Assembly (NCBI RefSeq): GCF_031877795.1
Contig: NC_133935.1
Coordinates: forward strand, 50,411,330 to 50,475,329
Direction of reading: 5' to 3'
From: Strix aluco
Lineage: Eukaryota; Chordata; Aves; Strigiformes; Strigidae
DNA: 64,000 nt
Part shown: piece by piece, positions 1-11,539 of the stretch
Layout of the letters: each line of letters begins with the position of its first letter
Position numbering within the stretch: position 1 is the stretch's first letter
Translations under genes and position numbers: made by a program
The notes under the pieces: generated by a model
What the model was told of the DNA's origin: nothing
Seen by the model: the letters and a program-made list of their open reading frames with translations, nothing else
Database searches by the model: none

Positions 1-3000
1 GCTCTGATGGTCTCTCCTTAGGCAATCCCCACAGTCTGTCAGGGTTTCTTGTACGAGAAGTAGATGATTTGTTTATAGCCAAATACTGCCTGTGGATGTG
101 AGCCAGCCAGTGGGTTTTGCATTCACATTCAATAAGGCATTTTCAAGTGAGGCATCAGCATTTCTCAGTGTAAATCCCTGTACTTGGTACACAACTAGAA
201 CAATCTAAGTGTCTTCCCAAATGCCTAATACAATTGCCTCTGTAGAAAAACCAATCTATTTGGAGAAGAACAGATGATACCCTGAAGTGCAAAACGAAGC
301 TGCTCCTATATTTCTTATCAGTCGTGGATACTAAGAAAACAGGATGTGCAAATATTCTGCCTCTGAAACATCATAGGAGATTGCTGCCTCTCAGCTATGT
401 TATCTTTTGATTCACGGAGTGACAGTCACCTAAGTTCATCTGCATGGTACCAGTACTGCTGAGGTGATTGTGCCTCCAGGTTTTACAGCCTAGGGCTGGA
501 CTAGCGGGGTGAGCTCTGCAAGGACAGCTCACTGTGGCCAGGATATGGCCTCCCACATCTTGGGAAAAAGGTTGCAGGGAGACATCCCCTCTTTTGGTTA
601 CGTGCGTCAGAGGCATCTGCTGAGAACAGCAGGAGAAATGTGAAGGGCAGAGTTTCAGTGGTCCTGTCATCTTTAGGTATAGGTGAGAGCTGAGAAATAA
701 GCTTTGGGAATGATGGCTTGAGATTTAAATGCCTAGCGAAGTTAGGGTAAAAATTTCATATTTAAGTGCTTTTGTGGATCCAACATCTAGAGCTCTGAAA
801 GTGTAAATGCAGCATACTTGATAACCATACTTGGCAATTAGTTCTAGTGTTGAGAACTAGCTATGTACAATGAAATATCTATCATATTCTATGGATGCTA
901 GGGATTTTACATATTGTTTATATATCCTATGGATTACATATTAGCATCTGGGATCAAAAACCATGAGCACGAGGAAAACCAATGGCTATCCACCACGTCC
1001 TTTTCACTATACCATTCTGTCAAACATAAATTGGTGAGACATTTCAATTTACTTACTGTAATTTCTCAACTGTAAACATTCTGAATGGCTTCAAACACTC
1101 AAACATTGCCACAGCATTGCAAATCTAAGCCACAATAATGAAAAGTACAAATATTTTGCAAGCTGAACAGAATTTGTGTTGTTCAACAGGTAAAAGATAC
1201 ATAGCAGAAATTAAAACTTGGTAGAGTAATCTTTGAAGGTCAACATACTACTCCTTTTAATATTTATTGTTAACTCAAAGGCCTCAGGTTAATTTAATTT
1301 TCTTCCAGCATATGAATCAACAGTTTGACTTTGCTAGATGCACAGTTCTATTCCTCTGAATCCTAAAAGCATATTGTTTACACGACATAATCAGCAAACG
1401 AAAATGATCTTGTTCATGGAGGGTCCAGTTCCCACAAAATATCCACACCCTTCCTTGCTCATGAATTATGGATGTCTGGGGTCCGCGCTTTACCAGAAAC
1501 TTGGCTGGGCTATGTAAAACCATTTTCTGGAGAGTGTGTTTTATTTTGAATGAAGCAAGTAGGCAAGAGGCCAGTGGGATTAAAATGCATTCTTTATTTA
1601 AAAAACTCACAAAACACAGCAGCTCCTACCACTTTGTTAGTCTCCCCTATTTCTCTCCAGATCCCTTTTCCAGGCTTTGGCTGGTGCTCTCAAGTACACT
1701 CTGCATCTCTCCGGGCGCATCAGAGGGTGGCTGCTACCCAGGACCAGTCACCACCCGAGAGTCAGAGGACACGAGAACAAGGAGACTCTTGTGGGAGCCC
1801 CAGCCGCCAAGTCACTGGATCCATTATCCCAACCCTAGCATGAGGAAGGGACATCCATCTTTCTGCTCCCTCAGCTTATGGGAAATAATTCCTCCAGGTA
1901 TAATTCAGAAATACTGTGACGCTTTAATTCTCTGAAATCATAACAAAGAGCTCTCAGATTCCCCGATGAAAAAGGGAATGCTCTGTATCTATCTAATATT
2001 ATGTTGCGTCCAAAACTCCCTGAATTTATTTGGACAGTATTAACAGAAGTTTATTGAATACAGGCAAAATAATGAATGGGCCACATCCGTAAGAGCTGGG
2101 CTACCTTGAGGTACTCTGGCAGTGCCGAGAACTGTCATGCTTGACCAAGCACAATGCAGTCGCCTTCTCTGTTCCCAGCAAAATCTATGTCTACTCCTTT
2201 AAGTCACTGCAACGTTTTTGTCCTGGTTGAGTTTCTCTGATGCACAATAAAGAAAATACCCAAACCTTTGCCAAAGAAAAGGTAACCTGACACCAACAAA
2301 CAAACAAATAAATTCAAGTGTTATGAAAGATATTTAATTGAGTATTGTACAAGATGCTTCTCAGTGCTATGAAATCAAAAGCTGCCAAATCATTTAGCAA
2401 TGGCCTCTGACAGGAGAAATGAAGTCTGTGCCTCAGAGTCCCACCCCAATTACTGTTTAAATGTCAACTGTCCATCTGCTGCCAGACCTGATGAGCGCTG
2501 GATCCTGCCCTATGCACGTGTCAGCAGAGCTGAAGTGTTGCTGAGCTCAACCAACAGCCTCTCTAAATGTACATGAAGGGCTGCTCTTACTCACTGCCCA
2601 TTGGGTTCTCACCGTACAGGACTGCTTCCAAGGCTGCTGCCTTGAAAGAGACTGTCCTTTTGCTATCTGCCCTCTAGAGGGCCAAGAAATTACCTCTCCC
2701 AGACCAAAACTTCCCTTCCTTATGACACCCTCAATACAAAAGCAGCCTTTCCACCTCTTTAATCACTACTCCTTCTTTCTTATTTTGTCTTGCCATGTTC
2801 ACTGCTTATCAGTCTGCTCAGCTCAAGGACTTAGAGTTTTATGGGTTGTCAACACCATAGGCGCTAACCCTCACAGAGCGCCCTGAGCCGTGGGATCGAT
2901 GTTTGCTGCCACCCCGCACCAGCCTCCGTCCTGAAACCACCTCTTCCCCACGCCACATCCCACAGCTGGGGCTGCACGGACAGAGGCAAGCCGTTCTGAG

Positions 3001-3558
3001 CTTAAGACGAGGGGGGTAAAAAGGGGGGAAAAAGAGCAAGAGCCTTGTTAACTGCAATTGACAGCCACTGTGTAGTTAGGAGGACCTAGAGAGCTCCAGA
3101 AAGAAAGCATATCTCTGCACTTTCCAAGATTTGTTTTGAAAAGATGCCAGGCAGAGCTCTGCAGAGCTAAGTGGAAGTAGCAAGCATGATGGTGACCCCT
3201 TTAACCTGGCTGGCTACCAATGGGCTTTTACAGTGCCAGAGCGATAAGGCTGGTAGAAGATTATTTTCTTTGTTGTCGTGAAATCATGTAGTCCTTGTTC
3301 TTGATAGCTGTGTAGGTATTTATCCAAGAATACATGTTAAAGAAATACCTATGTCACTGAGACAAGAGCAGCCACCACAATTTATATGAAAAGACTGACA
3401 TTCCACCATTAAGTTAAAAAAATCATTACATTTGCCATTTTTAAATCACCTCTGGGCAGGATATCCAGTCAGACATTACCACAGCCCAATTAACCTGATA
3501 AGAGGAGGGACAACACTTAATGTTCAAAAATACACGACCCTTTCCCCTCCCCTTGTGC
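1..3558. other. non-coding stretch, no feature recognised
   Basis: I see no exon, RNA gene or recognisable repeat here. The longest open frame, about 155 codons on the plus strand at 1468-1935, overlaps a minus-strand frame at 1317-1610, has no domain-like pattern and resembles no family I know, so I treat it as chance. The sequence is ordinary AT-rich intergenic DNA. Confidence 0.6.
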
Positions 3559-3584
3559 AAAAAAAAAAAAAAAAAAAAAAAAAA
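3559..3584. repeat. poly(A) run, 26 A
   Basis: An uninterrupted run of 26 A lies on the plus strand. No recognisable retroelement body sits directly 5' of it and I see no flanking target-site duplication, so it is more simply a mononucleotide microsatellite than the tail of a retrotransposed copy. Its length is likely polymorphic and prone to sequencing error. Confidence 0.9.
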
Positions 3585-3937
3585 TTAGAGTGGGATTATA
3601 AATTTGTTATCGTGTCTATTGATAATAAGCCCAAAGGCATGGAGAAGAGACCTTTTGACACAGCAGAAATTAATAAGGAATAGTTTAGGGACATCTGCTT
3701 AGAGTAGATTAGAATTGTCTTTGAGAAGGTTTCCCCCCTCCCCATAAGATGCTTGGAGTTGCAGTGTCATCTGAGGGGAACATACCACAAAGGCTGCCAA
3801 AAAAGCATCGGAAGAAAATTAATATAGAGAGGAAAGGCTGAGACGAGATGGTGTTCCAAAGGTTACAGGCTTTATGTTCAGAACTTCTCTAGTCCAGCCT
3901 TTGTCCTAGCAGCAAAAGGTGCTGAGTGAAAACAAAA

Positions 3938-4140
3938 TATCATAGAATACCAAGTTGGAAGGGACTTCAAGGATCATCTGGTCCAACCTTTCTTGGCAAA
4001 AGCACAGTCTAGACAAGATGGCCCAGCACCCTGTCCATCTGTAACTTAAAAGCGTCCAATGTTGGGGAATCCACCGCTTCCCTGGGGAGATTATTCCAAT
4101 GGTTGATTGTTCTCATTGTGAAAAAATTTCCTCTTGAAAG
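3938..4140 (-). mobile_element. CR1 LINE 3' fragment (old)
   Basis: Read on the minus strand, this is the 3' untranslated end of a CR1 element. The plus strand starts with a degenerate ATCATAGAAT terminus followed by the diagnostic AAGTTGGAAGGGACTTCAAGG and TGGTCCAACC blocks. It continues through stretches typical of this CR1 class, such as GGGGAATCCACCGCTTCCCTG. Only about 200 bp remain; the match fades near 4140, so the copy is strongly 5'-truncated. No coding part is present. The terminal octamer is reduced and substituted, which suggests an older insertion than the CR1s near 10.3-11.1 kb. Confidence 0.85.
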
Positions 4141-6439
4141 GAATTTTCTATTTCTACTTGCAGATATTACTGAATTGTATATAGTAATTTGTTTCCTACA
4201 TCAGGTACTTTTTTGGTTTATAAGGGAACTAACATTGAGAGATCCACTGTATTGCAAAAAAAAGTTGTATTTTAGTGTCCCGAAGGGTCACATCTCCAAT
4301 TTCTGCCATTTCTGCTCTGAGTGACGAAGAAAACTCTTTTGGTGTGCAGGACAGAAGGGCCAGCTTGAAGCTTGTGGAAATTTATGATGCTTCAAATCAG
4401 AGGCAAGAAGGGAAGGAATATTTCTAAAAATGAGTAAATGCAAAAAATACAAATGTACTAGATGTTACCACCAACCGCTAGAGTAAGAACTGGGTGTCAA
4501 GGGTGTTCAGTGCTTCAAACAAGTGAGAAATGGAGCCAAGGAGAGAGGGGAAGAGCAGGGAAATACTTCTTTTGGTGGCACATGCCATCCTGGAGGTATA
4601 TAAATATCCCCAGATAGACAGAGTCAAGAAAAACCAGCAGACAAGAGGAAGAAGAAGACCTACCCAAGAAGACAAGCTGTATGACATGCTGATGAAATAA
4701 TGCATTTTCCTGGTGTAATGCCACTGCTGCATATCCTGTTTCCTTCTGGTCAGTTAGGAATGCAAAAAACAAACAGAACAAAGCAAAATTCACTAGTGCC
4801 TTTTGTATTTCAAAGTGGAAGGACAGGAGAATGAGGTGCTGGTTCCAAGGGCACACACTAAATCAATTTGTGTAGAAAAATGGAGGCTTTTAAGGCTCTA
4901 TTACTGAAATAAATTCTCCGTGCATGACAAAGCTTCCTAGCTTAAAGCTCTCACTGATAGAAGAAGGTACCTTCTCTCATGTACATTAAAGTCCATCAGA
5001 AGCATTCTTGTAATCACATTACTTAAGTTATTGCTTCCTCTCCAAGCATGTAATCAGGAGAGTGACGTGCTCCTGTCCATAATATTTGAGCAGCAAAGTT
5101 GGCATTACACAAAAGAATGGCTTTCAAATGGCCTGTGGAAACCATGTTCAAGGGACCATACCTGACAGCTAAACACACATATCAGCTTGCTTTTTTTTCA
5201 GGTAGAGCATCAGATGGGGTGAGCCATGCTAGAAAGGTGGGAATAGAGAGTTTAAGGAACCAGTCAGGCATTCCCTGGTGAATTGCACAGTAGCTTAAGA
5301 CACAGGAGGCCTTGTGCTGCTGCCTTCCCTCTCCCCTGGAGAAAACCATACCTGCAGCTGGGACTGTGTGCCCACTTTAGAGTAAACTCCTAGTGAAGGA
5401 GGCTGCTCTGCAAGCCTTAGTGCCTGTGGTTCACTGTGCACAGAGCCAAGGGCAGGGCTGCTAGCTGTGGGCCAGGGCTGAATTGCACTGAGCAGAGCTA
5501 CCCCTTTCTGGTAGTCTCTTGCAGCGGTGTCAAGGCTGCAGGACTCTCCTGAGACCTTGCCGGCTGCAAGGCCAAATGGGATGTATGTAGGCAGCCTGAG
5601 CTCGACGGGCGTGGATGCCCGCAGCCGGTGGATGCTGATGGCCCAGAGGCAGCTACATGAACACACCAGGCTGAAGCCTGCTCCCTGGTCCGGTACCTCA
5701 AGGTCAGACTAGACATGGACTCTAATTCAGGAACGACAGCAGTTTTTTATGATTTAGCTTACACCGTATGGGACAGGGTTATCACGTCTACTGGTTAAAA
5801 TGTGTTTCAACACATGCTTCAGCATACACGATTATAGACAAGCCCTTAGTGTGAAGAGCAGCAGGTTTGGTTATTTTCCAAAGCAAAGACTCAAAAGCAG
5901 AGCTATTTTTCCTGTGCTATTTAATAAGACTAACCTGAAGTGAAATAGTTGCCCTACAAGAAGACCCTCAGTAATAAGATTTGTGTGCAATTGTATGTGA
6001 TAAGATCATTCTTAAAAAAAGAAGGCTTAAGTGCATGGGAGTAATCATTAACATGAAGAAGGGAAAGGTGGGCCACCTTTAGTTTCTGCAGTGTGAAATT
6101 TTGTGTCTTTTCCTGTGTGTGTGTAATTTAACACCTAGTATCACTCAAACTGTGACAGATCTGTTTTAGCAGAGCAGTCAAGAAAGTCTTCCCCATTCTA
6201 TCTGCTCTTCAAGATACTGTGGTAACACAAACCATTCCTTTCTGCATCTGTCTGTCCGCACAGCTCCTCATTATTAATTGTATTTCCCAAGGTTCAGGAG
6301 TGTCTTCAGTAACCTTGGGAAATCTTGTTTTCAAACTCAAAATGTGGTTTCTTCCCTGATCCTTCTTACATCCCCCTCTTTAAAATGAAAGGCTCCCATT
6401 CATAGTTACCCTTTCTTTCCTCCTCTTTCGCCAGTTTTC
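4141..6439. other. non-coding stretch, no feature recognised
   Basis: No gene or repeat is recognised. A locally GC-rich patch at about 5290-5710 gives short open frames on both strands (for example 5295-5666 minus and 5527-5712 plus), which is what base composition alone produces. I see no splice-site-flanked exon with a familiar protein pattern. Confidence 0.55.
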
Positions 6440-6800
6440 AGTCCAATATGCTCATTGTCCTTCTATTCCATGACTTCAGCCCTTAGACATTTTAACCAAC
6501 AGTGGAGAATGTTGTCAAATGCTTTCTGAAAAACGGAGTCTATAATATCCTTTCCCCTTCCTTACCAGGGCAGTAATTTCCTCAAAGAATTCCAACAAAT
6601 TAGTTAGGCATGATCTCCTTTCCCTGAATTGATGTTAGCTGTCTTTAATCAAGCTCTGCTTTTCCAAGTGTTCCCTATTTGATTCCTTAAAGGATTTTTG
6701 GAGTCTTTCCCCTTCAGTGAAGTCAAACTGACAAGTCTGATTTTTCTCAGTGTCTGGGGAAGCCGTCTTCTTTTTTCCCTTAAGAAAAAAATTATCAGAA
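6440..6800 (-). mobile_element. ancient CR1-like LINE reverse-transcriptase fossil
   Basis: Translated by eye on the minus strand, this stretch keeps three ordered landmarks of a CR1-family reverse transcriptase. From about 6760 down to 6510 they are a block reading RLVSLTSLKGK (compare [11 protein letters not shown] in the CR1 copy at 12.2 kb), then a degenerate region matching the [14 protein letters not shown] box, then DIIDSVFQKAFDNILH (compare [15 protein letters not shown]). Stops and frameshifts separate the blocks, so it is non-functional. The divergence is far greater than in the CR1 at 10-14 kb, implying an old insertion from an early CR1 or L3-like lineage. Boundaries are approximate because the match fades gradually at both sides. 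Confidence 0.7.
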
Positions 6801-8394
6801 ATAAATTTCAAGTAATTTCAGCAGCCTCCCACCTAGAGACACTTATTCCCTTGGATTTTTAAGCACAGCTTTTGCTGTCAAGAGAGGGGATGCATACTAA
6901 GAAGACGAGTGCGAGAATGGAGAGACACAACATTACAGATGAGAAATTTGTGTAATTGGATTATATATTTTGAAAGCTGGGAACCAAATAATAACAAGCA
7001 TTTCTGATGAAGCCTGAGATTTGCATGGATTAAACTCATGTCCAGTTCCTCCTGCAGGCAAGAAACACCGGGACCCGTACCAGTCTACAGCGCTTCCCCA
7101 TGGACCTTGCTGGGGAACATCTGTTGGGATGTGACGTGTATTTATCACATCCATGTATTTATGTACTTATGAGGCTTTGCAGGCTGCCCCCCAAGCTAGT
7201 CTTTCACTTCAGGAGTGAGTAAACTGGGGAGGGGGGATATGGGAGATTAGCCCCTCTGCTGGTATCAGCATGGCAAGCCTGCGTGTGCCTCTGCACACAC
7301 CTATGATGTGGTGCATGATCTTGTTTCATGATGGCACAAGCCTCTCCCCACACACTGTTGAGAGCAACTGCGTCTGTGTCGACATCATTTATTTGCCACA
7401 CAGTGCCATAGCCTGTTTCTTGCTCTTGGTGGATATTTGCTGGCCATAGCCAGTAACCTCCGACTGCACCTGGGACCAGCTGTGAAGGTCAGCCAGACCA
7501 CAGCGAGGTGGGAGGGAGCACCCCCTCCTTGGGACCTCCTCTGCCCAGCCTCGCCTGCAGTGCCCCAGGGCAGGGCAGCCCGGGGAGCCTGGCCCAGTGT
7601 GCTTACCATACCCTGCTGCTCCCAGGTCTGGGTTTGGCTTTTTTGGTGGGTGGGTTTCACAGTAATCTCTCCATAAATTGCCCCTTTCTTCAGAGGCAAG
7701 CTTCATTCCCACTGTCCTCCAGGGACAGAGGTGGCCCCAATGCCCTGGGGAAGGGGATGAAGGCATGACCATGCAGGATGGCCTTGCACCTGGCCATTGC
7801 ATCTGATCTCATGAAGCAGTGACATACCCACCATGTGTAACTGTATCTGAGAAAAAAAAGGAGTTTCCACTACTGTCATTGGTAGGAAAAATGAAATAAA
7901 AGAACATCAAAGAAAAGGAGGAGGTTCTTCCTCTTGTGAAGTACGAGATCTGCTCAAAGTCATGGCAATAAGCACATCCCATGGTACTTTACATTTTGAT
8001 ACAAATTTGGATTTTATGCCCTACGCATTTCTTGGATTCCCATCTCTGCAAGTGATACTGTATTGATCTAAGATTAGCAATAAGAAAACCCTGTATTGGT
8101 AGGTTTTTGTCCAGAGTGAAGACAACTGCTGAATCCCCCTCATTTCTAAAACAGGTTGTTAACACAGGCTATTCTTGGACACATCATTTACTGCCCAAAA
8201 GGAAAAATTATTCTGGTGGATGCACCTTTCATAGGTAAAGAATATACATTTGAAAAGATAACAGAAATCAATCATTAACAGTTTTAGTCATTGTATTTGA
8301 AACACAAGATAGCCCTCAACTTTTTTTCTTTATGTTTGAGAGAATACCCACTACCTACTTCTGACTCTTTCTCCTCTTACTTCCTTCTTGTCAT
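6801..8394. other. non-coding stretch, GC-richer patch
   Basis: No gene recognised. A GC-richer block at about 7420-7760 is open in several frames on both strands at once (7389-7802 minus, 7437-7676 plus, 7508-7768 plus). That pattern points to composition rather than coding. I see no strong CpG clustering and no promoter-like element. Confidence 0.5.
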
Positions 8395-8850
8395 TAAGCA
8401 CCATTCATAAAGCATCAGACTCCTGAAAAGGGACTCCTGGATCACTAATCTAGTCTCCCAGTATCACAGGCAATTGCACTAAGTAATCCCTTTCATAAAT
8501 TCCCTCTTAAAACACTCTCCCTCTTAAAAAACAACTCCCTCTTACAAAAAAAAAAAAAAAAAAAAAAAAAGAGATAGGTTATTTGCTCCTGTTATTCCTA
8601 CAAAAGACTATTCAGAACCTCACCTCTTTGCCATTCTGATTTTCCTTCATCCTATTTCCAGACTGCATTTTTCATGACCCATTAATAGTCATTTGTCCTT
8701 GTGCTAAAATTTTCCTTTGACTTAAATATATCTTCTTGTTTCCTGAAAGGTCTCCTTTCCTTCTTACAGCATCTTTCTCTTTTACCATTCTCCTTCCTGT
8801 TTTGTTTCTGCTCTCTCCTTTGCAAAGTCTTATCTCACTCATGACAGATT
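8395..8850 (-). repeat. possible old LINE 3' remnant with internal A-run
   Basis: The plus strand contains phrases reminiscent of the antisense 3' part of old amniote CR1-like LINEs: an AATTGCACTAAGTAATCC block near 8470 and a TTGACTTAAATATATCTTCTTG block near 8715. A 25-base A-run (8546-8570) and CTCTTAAAA-type short repeats just before it break the element. Similarity is judged from memory of the family pattern and is weak, so this is a candidate only. Confidence 0.3.
8546..8570. repeat. poly(A) run, 25 A
   Basis: Twenty-five consecutive A on the plus strand, preceded by two or three imperfect copies of a CTCCCTCTTAAAA-like unit (8500-8545). It is probably a mononucleotide microsatellite that expanded from an A-rich tandem unit rather than a retroposon tail. 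Confidence 0.9.
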
Positions 8851-10268
8851 GTCTAGAAAAAACGTTGATGGATCAGGCACTGAATTTGTTCCACTGGGCT
8901 GAAAGACTCTATAATTAAGAGTTTCAATACATCAGGAGGGACGTGACTCAGATACATCAGCTGAACCACAGGTAACTGACCTTAGGCACATGTCAGGTAA
9001 ATCATATAACTTTAAAACTCAGCAGAAAGGATTGACTAATATTTGAGACATGTTAGAAACATAAGCATGGTCATTCAGTTGTGTTGCTTAGACCGGTTCT
9101 GGAACAAAATACAGCAGATATCCCAGCTTCTGTAAATCTTACTCCATGTTTGGAGTTTCTTCATTGCAGAACTAATCAGAATTAATGAACTAAAAAAGGC
9201 AGCACACACTCCTACCTTATAACACAGCTCCTGGGGCCAGTACAGGGCCTGGTATAACAAGAAGGGTGAGGATGTCAGCCCAGCACTGGACACTTGCTCT
9301 CACAGGCAGAGGAGAGGGAAAGCAGGGAAGTGGGAACTGCAGCTGGCAGCCTGTGGGTCACAGCACAGTACCCCTCCCAGCCCTGGCTGGAGAGCTGAGC
9401 ACACAAGGATGAGCAGGAGCGAGGGAGCAGCGGAAAGTGAGTTTCATAGCATTACTTTGGAGGCCAAATCATATTAATCTTACTATTAATTCCTGCAATG
9501 CTAATGAAAGACAGCCCCACAAGACTAGTGATGGGGTGGGACAGGGGCACTTCTTGTTTATATTTACAAACTACTTGGAAAGTGTATCATGCATGGTCCT
9601 GGTTTCATGCAACAATCAGATAACCTTCTTCTTTTATAACCAGCAGCTTTTCACCGCAGTGGCTGCATTGTGCTCCAAGGATGCCCAGTGCAGCATAGGG
9701 AACGCAACAGAGGAGCAGAAGGAGCAGACCCACTTAATCTCTGATATTTCAGCCTCGTGGCAGCCCAAACATGCAGCATTAATTCCATTACTAAATCTCA
9801 GCCCAACTCAGAGAGTGCTTCGAGATCTTCTCCAGAAACAACAAAAAATTGCTTTTAGAAAGCCAGGAATGCTGGTGTTTTGATGGGCCGTTAAAAGACA
9901 CATTCTACTGCTACAATTTTATCATTTGCCTATGTTACCAAGACCTACAGCAGCTTCTTCCTTTGATCAGGTTTGACATTTTTTCATAGATTTCTGATTG
10001 ACCTTATGTTACTGCACCTAGAAAATGCTACATATCTGGTGTCTTACTAAGATCCACATTCGCTCTCTGTTAAATACTGTGATTCAGTTGATTTAAAACT
10101 GTTTGGGTTTGTCTTGAAAACAGGCCTTCAGTTAAAGATGTGCCTCCTTTTCCAATTCCTTTTCACAGCCTGCTTTTTTTGGCTAGCTTTCCAATGCTGA
10201 CTGCTAGGCTGGCCCTCAGTAGGCCACCCCACACCACCCACCCTTAGCCCTTACTGGGGCTCCACATG
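8851..10268. other. non-coding stretch, no feature recognised
   Basis: No recognised gene or repeat. A 148-codon plus-strand frame at 9437-9883 is the longest here. It has no signal peptide, repeats or familiar motif, and no splice or promoter context, so I do not call it a gene. Confidence 0.5.
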
Positions 10269-10549
10269 AATCACAGATTCACAGAATCATCTAGGTTGGA
10301 AAAGACCTTGAAGATCATCCAGTCCAACCATTAACCTAACATTGACAGTTCTGAACTACACCATATCCCTAAGCGCTATGTCAACCCGACTCTTAAACAC
10401 CTCCAGGGATGGGGACTCCACCACTGCCCTGGGCAGCCCATTCCAATGCCTAACAACCCCTTCTGGAAAGAAATACTTCCTAATATCCAGTCTAAACCTT
10501 CCCTGGCGCAACCTGAGGCCATTCCCTCTTGTCCTATTGCTTGTTACTT

Positions 10550-11132
10550 AGAATCATAGAATCATTCAGGTTGGAAAAGACCCTTTGGATCATCGAGTCC
10601 AACCATCAGCCCTACTCTACAAAGTTCTCCCCTACACCATATCCCCCAGCATCTCATCTAAACGACCCTTAAACACATCCAGGGATGGTGACTCCACCAC
10701 CTCCCTGGGCAGCCTATTCCACTGTCTGACCACTCTTTCTGTGAAATTTTTTTTCCTAATGTCCAGTCTAAACCTCCCCTGTTGGCGTTTAAAGCTGTTC
10801 TCCCTTGTTCTGTCACTAATCACCTGTGAGAAGAGACCAGCACCAACCTCTCTACAATGTCCTTTCAGGTAGGTGTAGAGAGTGATGAGGTCTCCCCTCA
10901 GCCTTCTCTTCCTCAAACTGAGCAGTCCCAGCTCTTTCAATTGCTCCTTGTAGGATTTGTTCTCCAGGCCCTTCACCAGCTTTATTGCCCTCCTCTGCAC
11001 TCGCTCCAGCACCTCGATATCCCTCTCGTATTGAGGTGCCCAAAACTGGGCACAATACTCCAGGTGTGGCCTCACCAGTGCAGAGTACAGGGGGACTATC
11101 ACCTCCCTACTTCTGCTGGTCACACTATTTCT
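10550..11132 (-). mobile_element. nested 5'-truncated CR1 inserted in the outer CR1
   Basis: A second, younger CR1 copy of 583 bp in the same orientation. On the plus strand it opens with AGAATCATAGAATCATTCAGG, the CR1 3' octamer end, immediately after outer-CR1 sequence reading CTTGTTACTT. At its other end, outer-CR1 sequence resumes as ACTTGGTTAAAGAGG. ACTT at 10546-10549 and 11133-11136 is a possible 4-bp target duplication. Precise excision would restore a continuous outer element. The copy is truncated within the thumb region of ORF2, so it lacks endonuclease and polymerase. Its sequence differs clearly from the outer copy in the 3' UTR, so it belongs to another CR1 subfamily. Confidence 0.92.
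10632..11132 (-). pseudogene. C-terminal part of CR1 ORF2 in the nested copy
   Basis: The last ~166 codons of a CR1 ORF2 are open without a break, from the truncation point at 11132 to a TAG at 10632-10634. Recognisable pieces are [49 protein letters not shown] and [19 protein letters not shown]. This region lies after the reverse-transcriptase fingers and palm and has no catalytic motif. It was dead on arrival because the 5' end was lost at insertion. The undamaged frame indicates a younger age than the host CR1, which carries several frameshifts. Confidence 0.88.
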
Positions 11133-11539
11133 ACTTGGTTAAAGAGGCTCATCCCCAGCTCTCTGCAACCTCCTTTCAGGTAGTTGTAAAGGGTGATGAG
11201 GTCTCCCCTCAGCCTCCTCTTCTCCAGACTAAACAACCCCAGTTCCCTCAGCCGCTCCTCGTACGACATGTGCTCCAGACCCTTCACCAGCTTCGTTGCC
11301 CTTCTCTGGACACGCTCGAGTCATTCAATGTCCTTTTTGTAGTGAGGGGCCCAAAACTGAACACAGTAATCGAGGTGCGGCCTCACCAGTGCTGAGTACA
11401 GGGGTAAGATCACTCCCCTGTCCCTGCTGGCCACGCTATTTCTGATACAGGCCAGGATGCCATTGGCCTTCTTGGCCACCTGGGCACACTGCTGGCTCCT
11501 GTTCAGCCGCCTGTCAATCAACACCCCCAGGTCCCCTCT

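Noticed and set aside
1468..1935. 155-codon plus-strand open frame
   Set aside because: It overlaps an open minus-strand frame, has no recognised motif, and lacks splice or promoter context. A frame of this length is expected by chance in 64 kb of six-frame sequence.
3559..3584. Poly(A) run as the tail of a processed pseudogene
   Set aside because: No recognisable gene-like sequence directly upstream and no flanking duplication seen.
9437..9883. 148-codon plus-strand open frame
   Set aside because: No familiar domain, signal peptide or repeat, and no exon-like boundaries. Treated as chance.
10857..11395. Plus-strand open frames over the CR1 copies
   Set aside because: Shadows of the minus-strand CR1 ORF2; they cross the junction between two separate insertions.
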